64,000 bases of DNA, taken from NCBI RefSeq assembly GCF_000471905.2, contig NW_006497658.1, forward strand, positions 2,129,034 through 2,193,033, read 5' to 3'. Below the pieces are notes generated by a model. The model had not been told where the DNA came from and searched no databases. It saw nothing but the letters and a program-made list of their open reading frames with translations. Of this stretch, positions 49,061 to 61,194 are shown piece by piece (position 1 is the stretch's first letter; each line of letters starts with the position of its first letter). The stretch is from Amborella trichopoda (lineage: Eukaryota > Streptophyta > Magnoliopsida > Amborellales > Amborellaceae). The translations under genes were made by a program, and so were the position numbers.

Positions 49061-49499
49061 ACAGGGTGTAGCTAGCACTACCCAATAGAAAATAAATTTA
49101 CAATAAGGAATAAAAATTACAAGTACCAATAACAGTCAAGCCCTAAAGGATAGCACATTCAAACCAATCATCTATTCTTTTAAATAGTTTAAACAGAGTG
49201 GATAATCGAGAGTGAGAAACTGGTACACAAGGATTCAATTTCTTTTCTCCGGTTTAAATCTACAATGCATGCTATCTAGGCACGAAAGGAATTTGACAAC
49301 AATATATATCATTAATAATTTACCTAAATAAAATCCAACAAGGTAAAATTTCATGTGAGATCAAAGAGAAAAAAAGATAGAAATGTAAACATTATTGAAA
49401 AAAAGAATATGGGAATAATTTTGGGAATGTGACAGCAATTTATTTTTTATTTTTATAAAAAATAAATAAAATACTCTTGTATACCTTTGATAGGGTGGA

Positions 49500-49890
49500 T
49501 TTGGGGCTAAGAGATCGAGCTACAAATCGAGCTCGGGCTTTGGGAGCTTGGGCCGGGCTGAGAAATCAATAGCCCGAGATAGTTCACAAAGTTAGTGAGA
49601 GATCATGGGTCCTTCATAGAGATAGAGCGAGAGATAGGGTGAGAGATCGGACCTTGGATTCGGGTAGAGAGATCGAGAGAGAGGGAAAAGCTCAGGCCTG
49701 CTTCGGGAGAGAGAGCGAGAGAGAGGGAGCTCGGGCCTGGTTTGGAGGAGAGAGATCGAGAGAGAGGGAGCTTGGGCCCGGTTTTGGGGAGAGAAACCGA
49801 GAGAAAAGGAGCTCGGGCTAGTTTTGGGGAGAGAGGGTGCCCGGGCCAATGTGGACAGAGAGAGAGAGCGAGAGATAGGCAAAAGTGGGT
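49500..49890 (+). repeat. GA-rich repeat of element B
   Basis: About 55-60-bp units combining GAGAGAGAGGGAGCTCGGGC with TTTTGGGGAGAGAGA. Arg/Glu-rich and Pro/Ser-rich open frames here are repeat by-products. Confidence 0.75.
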
Positions 49891-49937
49891 AAAGTTCTTA
49901 GGAAGTTCATTTTGGAGACTTTTATGCATTGTTCTTT

Positions 49938-50518
49938 CACTCTAATAGCCCTTCACGGTTGCTCTGTTGCACAGATTCAGTACTTTCTCTCTCTAGCTTT
50001 TTCTCTTGACACGTATTCATATATCTAGTGATGCTTATTGCGATCAAAGAAATGATAAGCAAGAATTTGGCTATTCAAAAACCGAATTTAGTTGATTTTT
50101 TATTTTTAAATCCGAAATGGGCAATTTTGTTTTTTTTTAAAAAAATGTTATGAAGTTAAAAAAATAGATATAAATGTAATAACGGAAACTAAAAAATATT
50201 TTTACAATAACAGCAAATATAACGGATATATGCGTAATTTTTCCTTATTTTCATTATGGTTATACAATAATAATAATTAATGTAATACAAATGTAATTAA
50301 AATTATAAGTATCACAATAACAATAGTTGCAAAAAATGGCACCAGCAACTAGGGGACACGTTTTCAAGCAATTGCCAATTGTGAAGTCGGTGAAATAAAA
50401 GTATATATTGCATATCAGTATGGAAATTATAAAAAATTGCATTTATTTTTTATTACAACATATACCTTCCATATTAACTTGATATCTAATATATATTTTT
50501 CTTTTACAGAGTCTAGTC
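49938..50518. other. AT-rich spacer, nothing recognised
   Basis: No coding or repeat family seen. Confidence 0.3.
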
Positions 50519-50886
50519 TAAGGGTGGCAATGGGCTGCGTGGACCGGCCTGACCCGGTTGGCCCAGCTCTATAATTCTAAAGCGCGAGCAACAAAATATG
50601 GTCTGAGAACCATGCTATTGTGGCCCAAGCGTAGGGCTGACCCCAATTGGCTCTAGGCCATGATAGGATTGGATCTAGGTATGGTCATGACGGGGCCAAC
50701 CTCATTAGGCCCAACCAGGCTCATTTTTCATTTACTTTTCCTTCCTTAATAGGGCCAAAGCCGATCTTGGGCTAAGGACTATTTGGTCCCAACCAAGCCG
50801 GATCGGGCCTAGGCCAACCCTACAATACTGAGGCTGGGCTAGGGCCAGGGATGGCCTGGCCAAGGCCTGGGACCATTGCCAACCTA
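50519..50886. mobile_element. hAT-type MITE 1
   Basis: Termini TAAGGGTGGCAATGGGC and, on the other strand, TAGGTTGGCAATGGTC form an inverted repeat of the plant hAT form TAGGGGTGGCAA. The interior is GGCC-rich and self-complementary. Flanking octamers are only similar (GAGTCTAG against GAGTCTTC), so the target duplication is imperfect. Confidence 0.7.
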
Positions 50887-51979
50887 GAGTCTTCTAGATG
50901 TCTTGAAAGTTTTTTGATACCTCCAAGTAGTCGTATATCAAATTCCATATTCATTTAGGAAAAGATTAGGCAGTATGACCATCGTAAAGCACCACATTAT
51001 TGGAGGATTGTTTCATCTGAAAATTTTTAGGTCTTCTTTACTGAGGACTAAGATCATCTTAGGTCCCTAAACGATTGACTTTGAACATCTTTTCGGGGGA
51101 CATGAAGAATGACTCTAGAACATCTTTTGAGCGGGATCCGTCAAATAAGAAGCTCTTCTTTTCTTCTTCAAAATTGTTCAAAGTGATTAAAAGAATAGAA
51201 ATATTTGCAGAAAAACTATTTTATTTTTTGGAATTTAAAAATTCTCCTATATTTTATATTTTATGCTCGAGTCCTACAAGCATATAATATATTTAATTTT
51301 ATTTTGTATACATCAATTAAGCCCAAATTTGAGATGTATATGCTTCTCACAATCAGTGCTAATAAAAAATATAAAAAGTAATTTCAAAGAAAAAAATTAC
51401 TAAAAGTATCGACAGATCTCATCAGGGATATTTTGCTTTTTTTTTGTTATTAATTAATTTATTTAAGGCTGCCTGACAGTGATTTGTATTAAATGCTTTG
51501 AGGGTGCAATTAGCAAACCTTTTATCGTGGTTAATCTATGCGTTACAGAGGCTATATCTCCAAAATTTGGGGTCCTGGGGTTTTACGCTAGCGAGTAAAT
51601 AGATAGTATACTCAAGAGGAAATACAATATGTTATTAGCAAATGAGACTAGAGCAAAATAATATAAATATAAAAATATATTTTAAATTTGAGAAATAACA
51701 TGTGAAGTTTAAACTTCCAAATGAAAATACCTAGTGTTTGGGATACCTCCAAGATGTGGTCGGGTAGTTCTACCGCCATTATTGTGAGTGTCACCTGGAT
51801 TATTGCCCAAGTCTCCGATCCCTTCATTTGGGGTTCAATGTGCTCAGAGAGACACGTGGACTCAACAAACATAGATACATAGAGAAAGGACAAGGGCATT
51901 GTAGAGAGAGAATTAGGAGTAGAGAGAGAATCCCATCTTGGAAGTTAAGGCCGGCCCAAAGTAGTTCAAAGATGGAGTT
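50887..51979. other. Spacer without recognised features
   Basis: AT-rich DNA, including 51898-51935 with short GAGAGA runs. No gene supported. Confidence 0.3.
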
Positions 51980-52245
51980 TTGGTGTCAAAAATTTTTCCA
52001 GCCCTGAAAATTTATTTTATTTTTATTATTAAATTTAAAGTTAAAAAAATGGCACGCATCGAGTATATCTATAAACATTGAAAAATCTTGAAAATTGATT
52101 GTCCAAATGTTATATTATAAGACGCTTATATTTAACATGTATATCAAAGTCAAGATGATCAATCGGAAAGTTCTTCTGGGAACAACTTTTCAAATGAGTT
52201 TTTGAGGTGCACGTACTTGTTACTTGTACAGTATAAATTTGATGT
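51980..52245 (-). mobile_element. MITE family X, copy 3
   Basis: Reverse orientation copy: TTTTGGTGTCAAAAATTTTT at the left, CAAGATGATCAATCGG and TTTTTGAGGTGCAC at the right. Immediately next to a plus-oriented partial copy at 52257. Confidence 0.65.
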
Positions 52246-52256
52246 ATTATATAAAG

Positions 52257-52365
52257 GGAAAAGTTTATATAGAGCCGAGTATCTAAACAATCAAATTTGA
52301 GCCTATCTCAAAAATGTCACTAGAAGATGTTTTGCTGTTCAAATATCTTCAAATTGATGATCATC
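52257..52365 (+). mobile_element. MITE family X, copy 4 (cut by gap)
   Basis: Begins GGGAAAAGTTTATATAGAGC and includes TTTTGCTGTTCAAATATCTTC before the N run. The rest is missing. Confidence 0.55.
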
Positions 52366-52385
52366 NNNNNNNNNNNNNNNNNNNN
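52366..52385. other. Assembly gap (20 N)
   Basis: Short N run between a MITE copy and a CT microsatellite. The simple repeat probably caused it. Confidence 1.
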
Positions 52386-52441
52386 TCTTTGTTACTACTC
52401 TCTCTCTCTCTTGTTATACTCTCTCTCTCTCTCTTTATTAC

Positions 52442-52479
<38 letters not shown>

Positions 52480-52755
52480 GCATTACCTTTTTGGTAGGTA
52501 AACTATAGGCTAAAACCAACAAACTAGCACCTTCCAATTCAAGTATACTCTCTCTCTCTTCAATTACTCTTTCTCTCTCTCTTCAAGCACTCTCTCTCTA
52601 ACACACACTCATCTCACATAATTGCAACTCTCTCTTCAAGCACTCTCTCTCTAACACACACTCATCTCGCATAATTGCAACTCTCTCTCTTCAAGCACTC
52701 TCTCTCACATCCCACACACACAAATGCTAGTCTCTCTCTAACTTTCTCTCTCTAA
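52386..52755 (+). repeat. CT microsatellite and 55-bp tandem repeat
   Basis: (CT)n runs up to about 34 bp (52445-52478), then two to three units built on CTTCAAGCACTCTCTCTCT and AACACACACTCATCTC (52560-52730). Confidence 0.85.
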
Positions 52756-53209
52756 GAGTATGGGATGGGAAGGTGATTGTGTTGGTACAGGGTTTTCAGG
52801 GCTTCCCACACAGTGTTTGACCGGTTTTTTTTTGTCACTTGAGTTTGGAGTTAATAAAGGTCATTTCATTTTTTAGAGAGAGAAAATACTCGGAACCTTT
52901 TTTTTATAAAGAGAGAAAGAGTTTTAGGAAAGTGGAGAAATAGAACGGTAATTTGTGGCAGTTTGGGGGGCTGTTTAGGGGCATAGTAGACCGTGTCCCA
53001 GCTCCCTCATTCAAAACATACGGCTTGCATCGCGTTCGATGCAGGGGCCCTTTTTTTGACTTTTCCTTTTTATCTAATATTTAAATTTCTCTCAATCTGC
53101 CCATTGCTCTCCTTTCTAATATCTTGAATGTCCCTCCATTTATCTATTCTTTTTATATCTCGGAAAAAATGTCCCTCCATTTATCTATGCTTTTTATATC
53201 TCGGAAAAA
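52756..53209. repeat. Spacer with 42-bp tandem duplication
   Basis: ATGTCCCTCCATTTATCTAT occurs twice, 41-42 bp apart (about 53127-53212). The rest is unremarkable. Confidence 0.7.
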
Positions 53210-53565
53210 GTTTATATAGCGTTGCAAGAATTACATAATGCACGTCAAAAATCCATCCGAAAAAGGTTGTTTTAATGTTGAAAAACTTTCTAATTGATCT
53301 TCTCTCGATGTCGAGATGTATGAATATAAAAAAAAAAAAAGGATTTTGAGTCTAAAAAAGAGTGCATCTTATAACATATTATGTAGACCATTCATTTTCA
53401 AGATTTTCATATGTCTATTGATCTACTTGATTTTAACTATTTTTAAAATTAAAAATTTCATAATTAGATATGAAAATATATTTTTAAATAATCCTAAGAA
53501 TTTTTTACGCCAAAAATACATGTTATGCCTCAATTGGATTGTTTAAGCACCTTATAGAAACCACA
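53210..53565 (+). mobile_element. MITE family X, copy 5
   Basis: Full set of landmarks: GTTTATATAGCGTTGC, CGTCAAAAATCCATCCG, TCGATGTCGAGATGTATG, TGATCTACTTGATTTTAAC, ending TCAATTGGATTGTTTAAGCA. The terminal repeats are recognisable but diverged. Confidence 0.72.
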
Positions 53566-53787
53566 CCCTTATGTCTCTCCTCTCCAAATATTTCGAAATC
53601 TTTTCTTTCTTTTTTTTTTTTTTTCACTTACTTTTGTTTATATTTTGAATAAGTCCGTGGAGACACACGCCTTAGTGTTTTATAAAAAAAGTCAATTTTA
53701 GAATCTATTACTTAGAATGGATAAGACTTTTTGTGGTACTACCACCATGGCCTCGGCCCCATTTTTTGGACTCTTTTATGATGAAGT

Positions 53788-53991
53788 TAAGGGTGGCAAT
53801 GGATCAGGCTAGGCCAAACCAAAAGAATTAAAAAAATCGAAAAGAAAATAAAAAAAATCAATAAATAATAGAGGGTTGGGTAGGGCCCTCACTAGCCCTA
53901 GCCCAGCCCTCAGCCCACAGGTCCAGGCCCTACTTTTTTAGGGTCGGGTTGACTAGTACCTATCGCGTTGTCAACCCCGTTGCCAACCCTA
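53788..53991. mobile_element. hAT-type MITE 2
   Basis: Starts TAAGGGTGGCAATGGATC; the other strand starts TAGGGTTGGCAACGGGG. Length 204 bp, with GGCCC-rich foldback interior. The outer 8 bp do not match clearly. Confidence 0.7.
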
Positions 53992-54007
53992 GAATAAAGG
54001 TATCCCT

Positions 54008-54235
54008 CGAGATTTCTATTTTTTTTTCTTTTTTTCTTTTTTTACATTAGTGTAGACTTCTATTAATCACAGTAATAGTACAAGGTATACGATAAAATAA
54101 AAGAAAAATCATTGAAAACAGAAACCCTCAAAAAAGAAGAATAAACCCCTCATTTCACAAGAGAATCAGCCTCTTCATTAGCCTCACGTCGGCAATGCTG
54201 GATATCAACACTGGTAGCCAATAATATAACCCCCG
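54008..54235 (-). pseudogene. LINE 3' end with RNase H tail
   Basis: On the minus strand complement 54160-54215 reads VDIQHCRREANEEADSLVK then a stop. This is the end of a LINE-type RNase H (family form H..RE.N..AD.LA). Downstream is a 3' UTR and a poly-A tail seen as a T-rich run at 54015-54043. Strongly 5'-truncated. Confidence 0.6.
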
Positions 54236-54273
54236 AGATCTCTCTCTTTCTCTCTCTAAGAGATTTATCCTAA

Positions 54274-54788
54274 GGGTAAGTTTTTTATGCTTTCCCTATA
54301 AAATAAAACTTATATACTTCCCCTTATCCAATAGTCCATTCTGAATGGAGGGTTAAGATTGCCCCAATCATAATATCACATCTCTACACTATTTTATTTT
54401 TAATTTTTTTTATACAAACTATTTTGACACCAAATTTTGTATGTCCAATCATCTATTAAACTCACACTAGCGAAAAATATAAAACAAATATTTCCAATAA
54501 ACTAAAGTGACCAAAATATAATTGAAATTTTTGAAAGGTATTTTGGTCATTATATTTTATCTAAAAATTATTTTTTATATTTTTTATAGGTGCGCCCCCA
54601 ATGAGAATATGGCATATACCAAATTTTATATTTATACAATTTGTATAAAAAAAAACTAAAAATAAAATACTTTGAAACGTTGGATCTAAGATCAAATGGT
54701 GAGTGGCTCTCTTGATCAAAATTAGACGGCTGGATTGTAGGGAAACATAGATCTTCTATGCTGTAGGGGAAGTATAGGAACCTTTCCC
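54274..54788 (-). mobile_element. Mutator-like MITE (family Y), copy 2
   Basis: 515 bp with a perfect 9-bp target duplication TTATCCTAA (54265-54273 and 54789-54797). Inverted ends GGGTAAG...CTTTCCC. It aligns end to end with the reverse complement of 3423-3935: GTCCAATCATCTATTAAACT, GCGAAAAATATAAAAC and TTGGATCTAAGATC have counterparts there. Confidence 0.9.
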
Positions 54789-54797
54789 TTATCCTAA

Positions 54798-55107
54798 ATA
54801 CCCTTCAATTGTGTTCTCTCTTTCTTCCCATTATGTTCTATCCCATCAATTGTTTCTTTGATAAATAATTGGGGATTTTGTTCTTGTTCTTTAGTAGGTG
54901 AAATACGGTTGAAATTTTGTATTTGGTTTTGATGAAGGACAATAACTACTTTAGTTCAACAATGAAAAAAAAAAAAGTTTAGTTCAGTTAAGAATGTAAA
55001 CATCAGTATTTTAGAGGATCAATGTCGGTTTGTATGGTCTAAATAATATAAAAAATGGGAAATTATTGTACTTCAAATTTGAAGTCCCATTAGGATGGGT
55101 GTGGATT
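54798..55107. other. Spacer without recognised features
   Basis: No gene or repeat recognised. Confidence 0.3.
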
Positions 55108-55390
55108 GTATAAAGCCTCAACTTTAAATAATCAAAGGTGCATTTTCAAAACTATGTTGAAAGGTGTAGTTTCAGTATTGAAACTCTTGCAATAGTTTAA
55201 GACCATATTTCTTTACCCTTATTTTTGAAATTTAGAGTCTGAATAAATGGTGCAAAACGTATAAACCATTGAAAATTTTGAAAATAGACTATTTATAATA
55301 CATTATACGATGCACTATTTCCAAGATTTAAAATCTTTTTTTTTTTTTCATATCCACTATATCTCGATATTAATATGATAAATTGGAGGC
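55108..55390 (-). mobile_element. MITE family X, copy 6
   Basis: Reverse orientation, diverged: CCTCAACTTTAAATAATCAA at the left, then CATTGAAAATTTTGAAAATAG, and ATATCTCGATATTAATATGAT at the right, where it appears truncated. Confidence 0.6.
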
Positions 55391-55799
55391 TTGGAACATC
55401 TCTTTATAATGGATTTGCGAAATATGTTTGACTTTTGCAATATAAAGTTTACATTTGCAAACATTTTCCAATAAATAATTAAAGAAGGATGTATAGAATG
55501 TCAATAAATGAAAAACAATTGTGGAGAAAAAACCTTGAAAAGTAAAATTTAGAAGGGAAAATATCATGAATGATCAATCCAACTCAGAAAATCAAAGAGG
55601 TGTTTAGATCAATAAGGTTATAAAGTGGATACTTTTTAGAAATTCTTTCATTGAAGTATCTCCTTAAGAATTTTGGTAAAGAATGCCCAAGTTGTCCTTA
55701 TTTGGGTTGCTCAAGCAATGGCATTTTAGAAATTTGACCTATTTAAGTTATTCGAGCTAAATGACCTCAATACCCTTATTTCTTCCAGGTTGTAACTGG

Positions 55800-55960
55800 A
55801 ACAATTTTTTTTTTTTTTTCAATGTTCAAAAGATTTTATTGATAAATTGATAAGAGCATGAAATTACGATGCTGGAATTAGGAGAACAGAAATAGAAATG
55901 GAGGAAAAAAAAATGCTGAGCTTAGCTAAACGGTAAGTGGCATCATTTATCTCTCGATAA
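55800..55960 (-). other. Possible LINE tail
   Basis: A run of T (55805-55821) followed by AAAAGATTTTATTGATAAA resembles a minus-strand poly-A tail and 3' UTR of a retroposon. I cannot read protein upstream of it. Confidence 0.3.
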
Positions 55961-56145
55961 ACATGAAAAAAAACAAAAAAAAATTCTATAGCTTAAAGCA
56001 AGTTTTTTCATTAAAAAAAAAAACCGCTCTGTATTTGAACTTGAAACAAATCGTATTTTTGGTGGTGTCAAAAGGCATAATGCCCCTAAGTACCATGTCC
56101 AATCCCAGAACAAGAGTTTTAATGAAATGGGTGGGGTTTGCATTA

Positions 56146-56520
56146 GGTTGCAACTTTAAACAATCAAATTAATGCGCACCTCTAAATTTTATCCTAAATG
56201 TAATTTTGGTGCTAAAATTTCTAAGGGTGCCTTGAGAATCTATTTTCATCTTTAATTTTAAAATTTTAAACTTCAAAAATAATTCAAATCAAGTAGATCT
56301 ATTAACACATGAAAATCTTGAAAATGAACGCTCCATATAATGCATTGCAAGATACATGATTTTTGAGATTCAAAATCTTTTTTTCTTTCTATATTCATAT
56401 ATTTCGATGTCGAAATGATCAATTTGAATGTTTTCCAACATCAAAACAACCTTTTATGATGGATTTTTGAGGTGCACCTTAATTCTACATTTTAAAGTTG
56501 TTGCTTTATATAAACGTTTT
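56146..56520 (-). mobile_element. MITE family X, copy 7 (best terminal repeats)
   Basis: Left end GCAACTTTAAACAATCAAATT with GCGCACCTCT; right end, on the other strand, GCAACAACTTTAAAATG with TTAAGGTGCACCTC. That is an inverted repeat of about 40 bp. The interior of about 300 bp is AT-rich and non-coding. The family has about ten members between 41 kb and the end of the window. Confidence 0.75.
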
Positions 56521-56687
56521 CCTAATGAAAATACATATTTCAAGTTTGAAACCCAAAATAAGTAAGGCTATCTATTAGATTATTAACCCAAGTTGCCAAA
56601 TCATTAAAACGCCTCAAATGTTCATGGTCAGGCAATTTGGGTACTTTTTATTATAGGTGTGGTTTATATAGAGAGACTCTAAATTCA

Positions 56688-56928
56688 CTGAGGTTGAGTT
56701 GCAGTATTACCTTTTAGATTCCTACTTAAATTTACATCTAAGAAAGTTGGTCCGAGAGTTAAGACAAGAGACGAAAGAATAAGTCTAGGCAAAGTGCCCG
56801 CCAAGGCCAGGAAGAGCCGCTTAGGGGAACACGCTGGACCCTTAATCGTCCAGATTGTCATTATCCGCAACCTACAGATGGCAAATTTAAATAGGAATCT
56901 AAAAGGTAATACTGCAACTCAACCTCAG
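56688..56928. repeat. 51-bp inverted repeat at the start of the pararetrovirus
   Basis: 56688-56738 is the near-perfect reverse complement of 56877-56928, the segment that spans the first codons of the viral reading frame. The 138-bp spacer between the arms is relatively GC-rich. Such inverted fragments are frequent in endogenous pararetroviruses and reflect rearrangement at or after integration. Confidence 0.88.
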
Positions 56929-59900
56929 ACATTAAGAGTTAAAAATAAGGAACAGATTATTATTAATGATATTGAAGATCATATCCAAAATTGGAATATT
57001 CCTAAAGTACCAATAAAAGATATTTATCAAAAAGGATCATTTAAATTTAAATTAGGTTATGCTATAAAAACCGTAGAAAAAAGTCTATCCGTAACTCAGA
57101 ACCAAGAAGACTTTCAACTACTATCAAGAAAAATTATTGAAAAACATAAAGAAAATAATTATAAATATTTGCACATTGGGTTAATCCAAATAGCCATTAA
57201 ACCTTTAACCCGACTAGGGTTAAACACTTCTGTGCTTGTATGAATAAGAGATACAAGACACAATAACTTCGCAGATTCACTCCTAGGTATGGTAGAATCC
57301 AGCCTATGTAGTGGACCAATATATTTTAATTGCTTTCCAAATTTTTCTGTTTCTTTAACAGATCCAAACATATTAGATATATTATCTATAAATTTGAAAA
57401 CTCATGGATTTAATATGATGTATGGTTCTCAGAATTTAGCAATAGCATATAGAATTTATTACAAAGTAATGAATACCCTTTGTCCTAATATTATGCAAGT
57501 TGATAAAAAAGATCAAACTATATTATTTCAAACAAATATAGAAAAATCACATACAATTGTACCCAAAACAATTACTTGGTCCGATATTATTCTACCTTAG
57601 TCTTGGGCATTACAACATGCAAACCAACCCCAAGAAGCTCTTAGAAATAATATTCCAAACCAAATAATCGAACATCCAGATGGAAATATTGAAATAAAAT
57701 TCCAACAATCTAGAGTCAAGGATGATATAGATATTAATAGGAAAAAAAATAAAAAACCATTAATACCTGCTAGAAAATCCTGTCATACTACTCCTGATGT
57801 CATCATACTTCCTTCTTCTTCACAACCAACACCATCTTCAGATTTTCAATTACAAGGAGTAAGAAGAATAGCTGATCATGTAGTTCTTCCCATATATACT
57901 CATGAACCCAATATAGAAGAATTTCAAATACTTACATTACAAATAGAAGATGATACAGAAGAAGAGATAAATACTAATAATACATATGATGATGAATATA
58001 TAGCAGCATATTTAGCCGTTAAATTAGAAAGAAAAAAGAGGAAAATTAACATTGATTATCTTAAAAAAGATTATCTTTCTTTAGAAAACCAAAATATTAG
58101 GAAATGGTATCTTCAAACCTTCCAACCTAGATTAATATAATTATTCCATAAAAAATACAACAAATTTCTCAAAAAAGAAAGAGAAACAAAAGGATTTTTT
58201 ATATGGTTAAAAGAAATATGTATTCAATATAAATTAAACCTTCCTTCATTCGATAATCTTCAAACCTTAGAAGAAAAAACATATATTAGCACGGATGGTA
58301 CTACTACTGCTAATACACACCCTCCTGAAAAAAGTATAATACTCAAAGGAGTAACCCCATTAAGTAAAGGAGAACCACCACAATCTTTATATGATATAAT
58401 TGCCACACCATATAAAGTCTTACCCAAAGAAATAGGTAAAAAACAAGAACTTATTCCCCATATTGTGGAACAAAACAATTATACTAATTTATATATACAG
58501 TCTTTAGGAAAACAGGCAGAACGTATAGAAAGATTAGTCTCGAAAGAGGTAACTCCTTCCATTCCTAAAGCAGTCCTGTTCAAACCACCTCCAGAACTTA
58601 ATAAAAATAAATTTCATATTGATGATAATAATAAAACCTTAATGGATCAGTTAATAGCCAAATTAGCTCAATTAGACATTAAAGGAATTCCTTCTTCCAA
58701 ACTCAGTATTCCTATGCCAAATATACCTGTTCCATTACCAGAATCTTCAGATAAAGGAAAATCCAAAATACCAAAGCATGAAACAATGATGCTCCAAGAA
58801 GTAGAACCAATTATAGAAGATACCATACAAAACCAAGAAAATGCTTTTATGGATACTACACCTATTGATCTAAATAGAATAACCTATGGTAAAACCTGGA
58901 AATCAATTACCGCTTTACCATATTATAAAAGATCTACACCTGTTGATGTCCAACTCGAAGAAGATGCCATACAACAAGTTGTTTCTTATTCAAGAAGATC
59001 AATAGTTAATTGGACAATAGATGGTTTATCTGACTTAAAAATATTAGATGTCATGAGGCACATGACAATGTTTGCTTCTGCAAACCAAATGGCAGGCAAC
59101 CCAGACCAAGAGGTTGCTAAAGCAATAATCAATGGATTTACTGGCTGGTTAAGAGGATGGTGGGATTTTTATGTAGATGGTGAAACCAAAAATAGAATCC
59201 TTACCAATACAAGACAATGGACCGCCAGGAATGAACAAAATCAAGAAATAATTTATACTGAAAGTGATGCAGTAAACACCTTAATATATACCATTACACT
59301 TCATTTTGTAGACAGTACAGCATTATTAGCAGCAAGATTAGAAGATCTGCTATCTAATCTTCGTTGTCCTACCTTATCCCATTATAAATGGTATAAGGAT
59401 GTCTTTTTCTCAATATTATTAATAGGGGAAGATTGTCAATTAGACCATTGGAAAGAAAAGTTTATTGCTGGTCTACCCTACTTATTTGCAGAAAAAGTCA
59501 AAAACAGACTTAGAAAGAAACATAATAGAATCATAGTATACTCAGCCTATACACTTGGAGAACTCTCAGCAGAAATATGTGCTGAAGGATTAGCTTTATG
59601 TACTGATCTTAAACTCAAAAGACAGTTAGATAAACAGCAAATTACCAAGCGTAAAGAACTTGGTGATTTCTGTGAACAATTTGGATATCATATAGACAGG
59701 AAAAATACACCTGAAAAGTTATATAAGAAAAAGGACAAATATAAATCCAAATCAAATAAAGTACATAAACAATACAAAAAGTCTAAACAAAAATTTATAA
59801 ACAAATTTTCTCCAAATACAAAAAATAAAAAGAAACTTCCAGTATGTTATAAATGCGGAAAAGTTGGTCATTATAAACACCAATGCAAATTAAAAAAGAA

Positions 59901-61185
59901 AATAGAATCATTACATTTAGATGATTCAATAAAATCAAAATTATATAATATAATCAATTATGACTCAATATCTTCAGATTTTACTGAATCACATATAGAA
60001 CATATTCAGGATAGTGACCTTTTATGGACAGAATCATCTGAATATTCAGATTCTTCAACAGACACAGGATCATCCAATCAAATGAAAAATACTAATTGTG
60101 CTTGCCCTATACCTACACATAATCTTCATACGCTTACTCAAGAAGATAATCTCATATTAGATATTATTGAGAAAATTACAGATCCAGAAGAAAAGAGATT
60201 TGTAATCACTAAATTTATTACATTAACAAAAACAAAAGCAAAAACACCTCCAATTAATAAAACACCTGATGAATACAATTTTGCTTCTATTATGAAAAGA
60301 GTAAGTGAACAACATACTTCTCAACATAAAGAACCTTCTATTTCAGATTTAAAGCAAGAAATCAAGGAAGTTAAAAAAGAAGTATATCAATTAAAAAATA
60401 GGATCAAAACTTTAGAATTACAACATCTATCTCAACCAGAGACAGATACAGATGAAATAGAATTCAATCAGCTTATGACATATGATCCTGATCTACCAGA
60501 AGATATACCAGAAACTTCAGAAGCCAAACCACATTTGGTAACCATTCCCTCTGTTAATTTGATAGATAAAATTATGATTCAAAAATGTTTTGTTCAAGTC
60601 AAGATAATTGTAGCAAAAGATTATAGTTTTCAAACCTCAGCCTTAATAGATTCAGGGGCTGACCTTAATTGCATCAATGAAGGTTTAGTACCTTCAAAAT
60701 ATTTTGATAAGACAACTCAAATTTTAAATACAGCAGATGGTAGTAGTACTTTAAAACAAGAAATTAAATATAAGTATATAGAAGAACAAATACATGATCC
60801 TTTGATTCAACAAAAAATTCAATCAATCCAACAACAAATAGAAACCTCTATATGCAGTGAACATCCCAATGCTTTTTGGAAAAGGAAAAAGCACAGTATT
60901 AGTCTACCATATGAACAAGGATTTGATGAAAAACAAATACCTACAAAAGCTAGACCAATACAAATGAACACTACTTTATTAGGCATGTGTAAAAAATGAA
61001 ATTGATGATCTCCAAGCAAAAAAGTTAATACGACCAAGCTCATCACCTTGGAGTTGTGCATCTTTTTATGTCAATAAAAATGCTGAAAAAGAACGAGGAG
61101 TCCCTCGACTAGTTATTAACTATAAACCACTCAATAAAGTTTTAAGATGGATTAGATATCCTATTCCAAATAAAAAAGATTTTTG
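56878..61185 (+). pseudogene. Endogenous pararetrovirus polyprotein (Caulimoviridae-like), broken
   Basis: One reading frame from ATG at 56878 carries movement-protein-like, capsid, zinc knuckle, protease and RT-start parts in order, the single-polyprotein layout of petuvirus/florendovirus types. It is interrupted by TGA (57241), TAG (57598) and TAA (58138). It is then open from 58141 to 60999 (844 residues from ATG 58465). In that segment a CX2CX4HX4C knuckle lies at residues 461-474 after a Lys-rich stretch, a capsid core lies at about 170-390 (Trp-rich GWLRGWW near 230), a coiled coil at about 627-655 and a protease DSGAD motif near 728-732. After 60999 an extra base shifts frame, and the RT amino end (NYKPLNK, YPIP) continues to about 61183. 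There a MITE-like sequence replaces the catalytic RT and RNase H. The stretch from protease motif to RT is short, suggesting an internal deletion. It is a non-infectious relic; genus is uncertain. Confidence 0.88.
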
Positions 61186-61194
61186 TGATAACCT

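Larger units (their letters stand above)
44365..49925 (+). mobile_element. Mutator-like TIR element B with captured gene
   Basis: A 12-bp perfect direct repeat GCATTGTTCTTT flanks it (44353-44364 and 49926-49937). Inverted ends share CAAAATGAACTTCCTAA (about 44386 left; complement about 49898 right). The left end is homologous to the right end of element A over more than 120 bp (GGAAAAATT, CCCCCAAAATGA, CCCCCAACCTAACTTT). It holds a CCGGA repeat array (44560-45775), a 180-bp duplication, a broken plant mobile domain gene (46620-47777, minus), an unknown minus-strand coding-like tract (48600-49060) and a GA-rich tract (49500-49880). No MURA transposase motif was found. The duplication is longer than the usual 9 bp, so exact ends are uncertain by a few bases. 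Confidence 0.75.

Noticed and set aside
49592..49945. Arg/Glu-rich and Pro/Ser-rich frames near the right end of element B
   Set aside because: By-products of a GA-rich 55-60-bp repeat, open on both strands.
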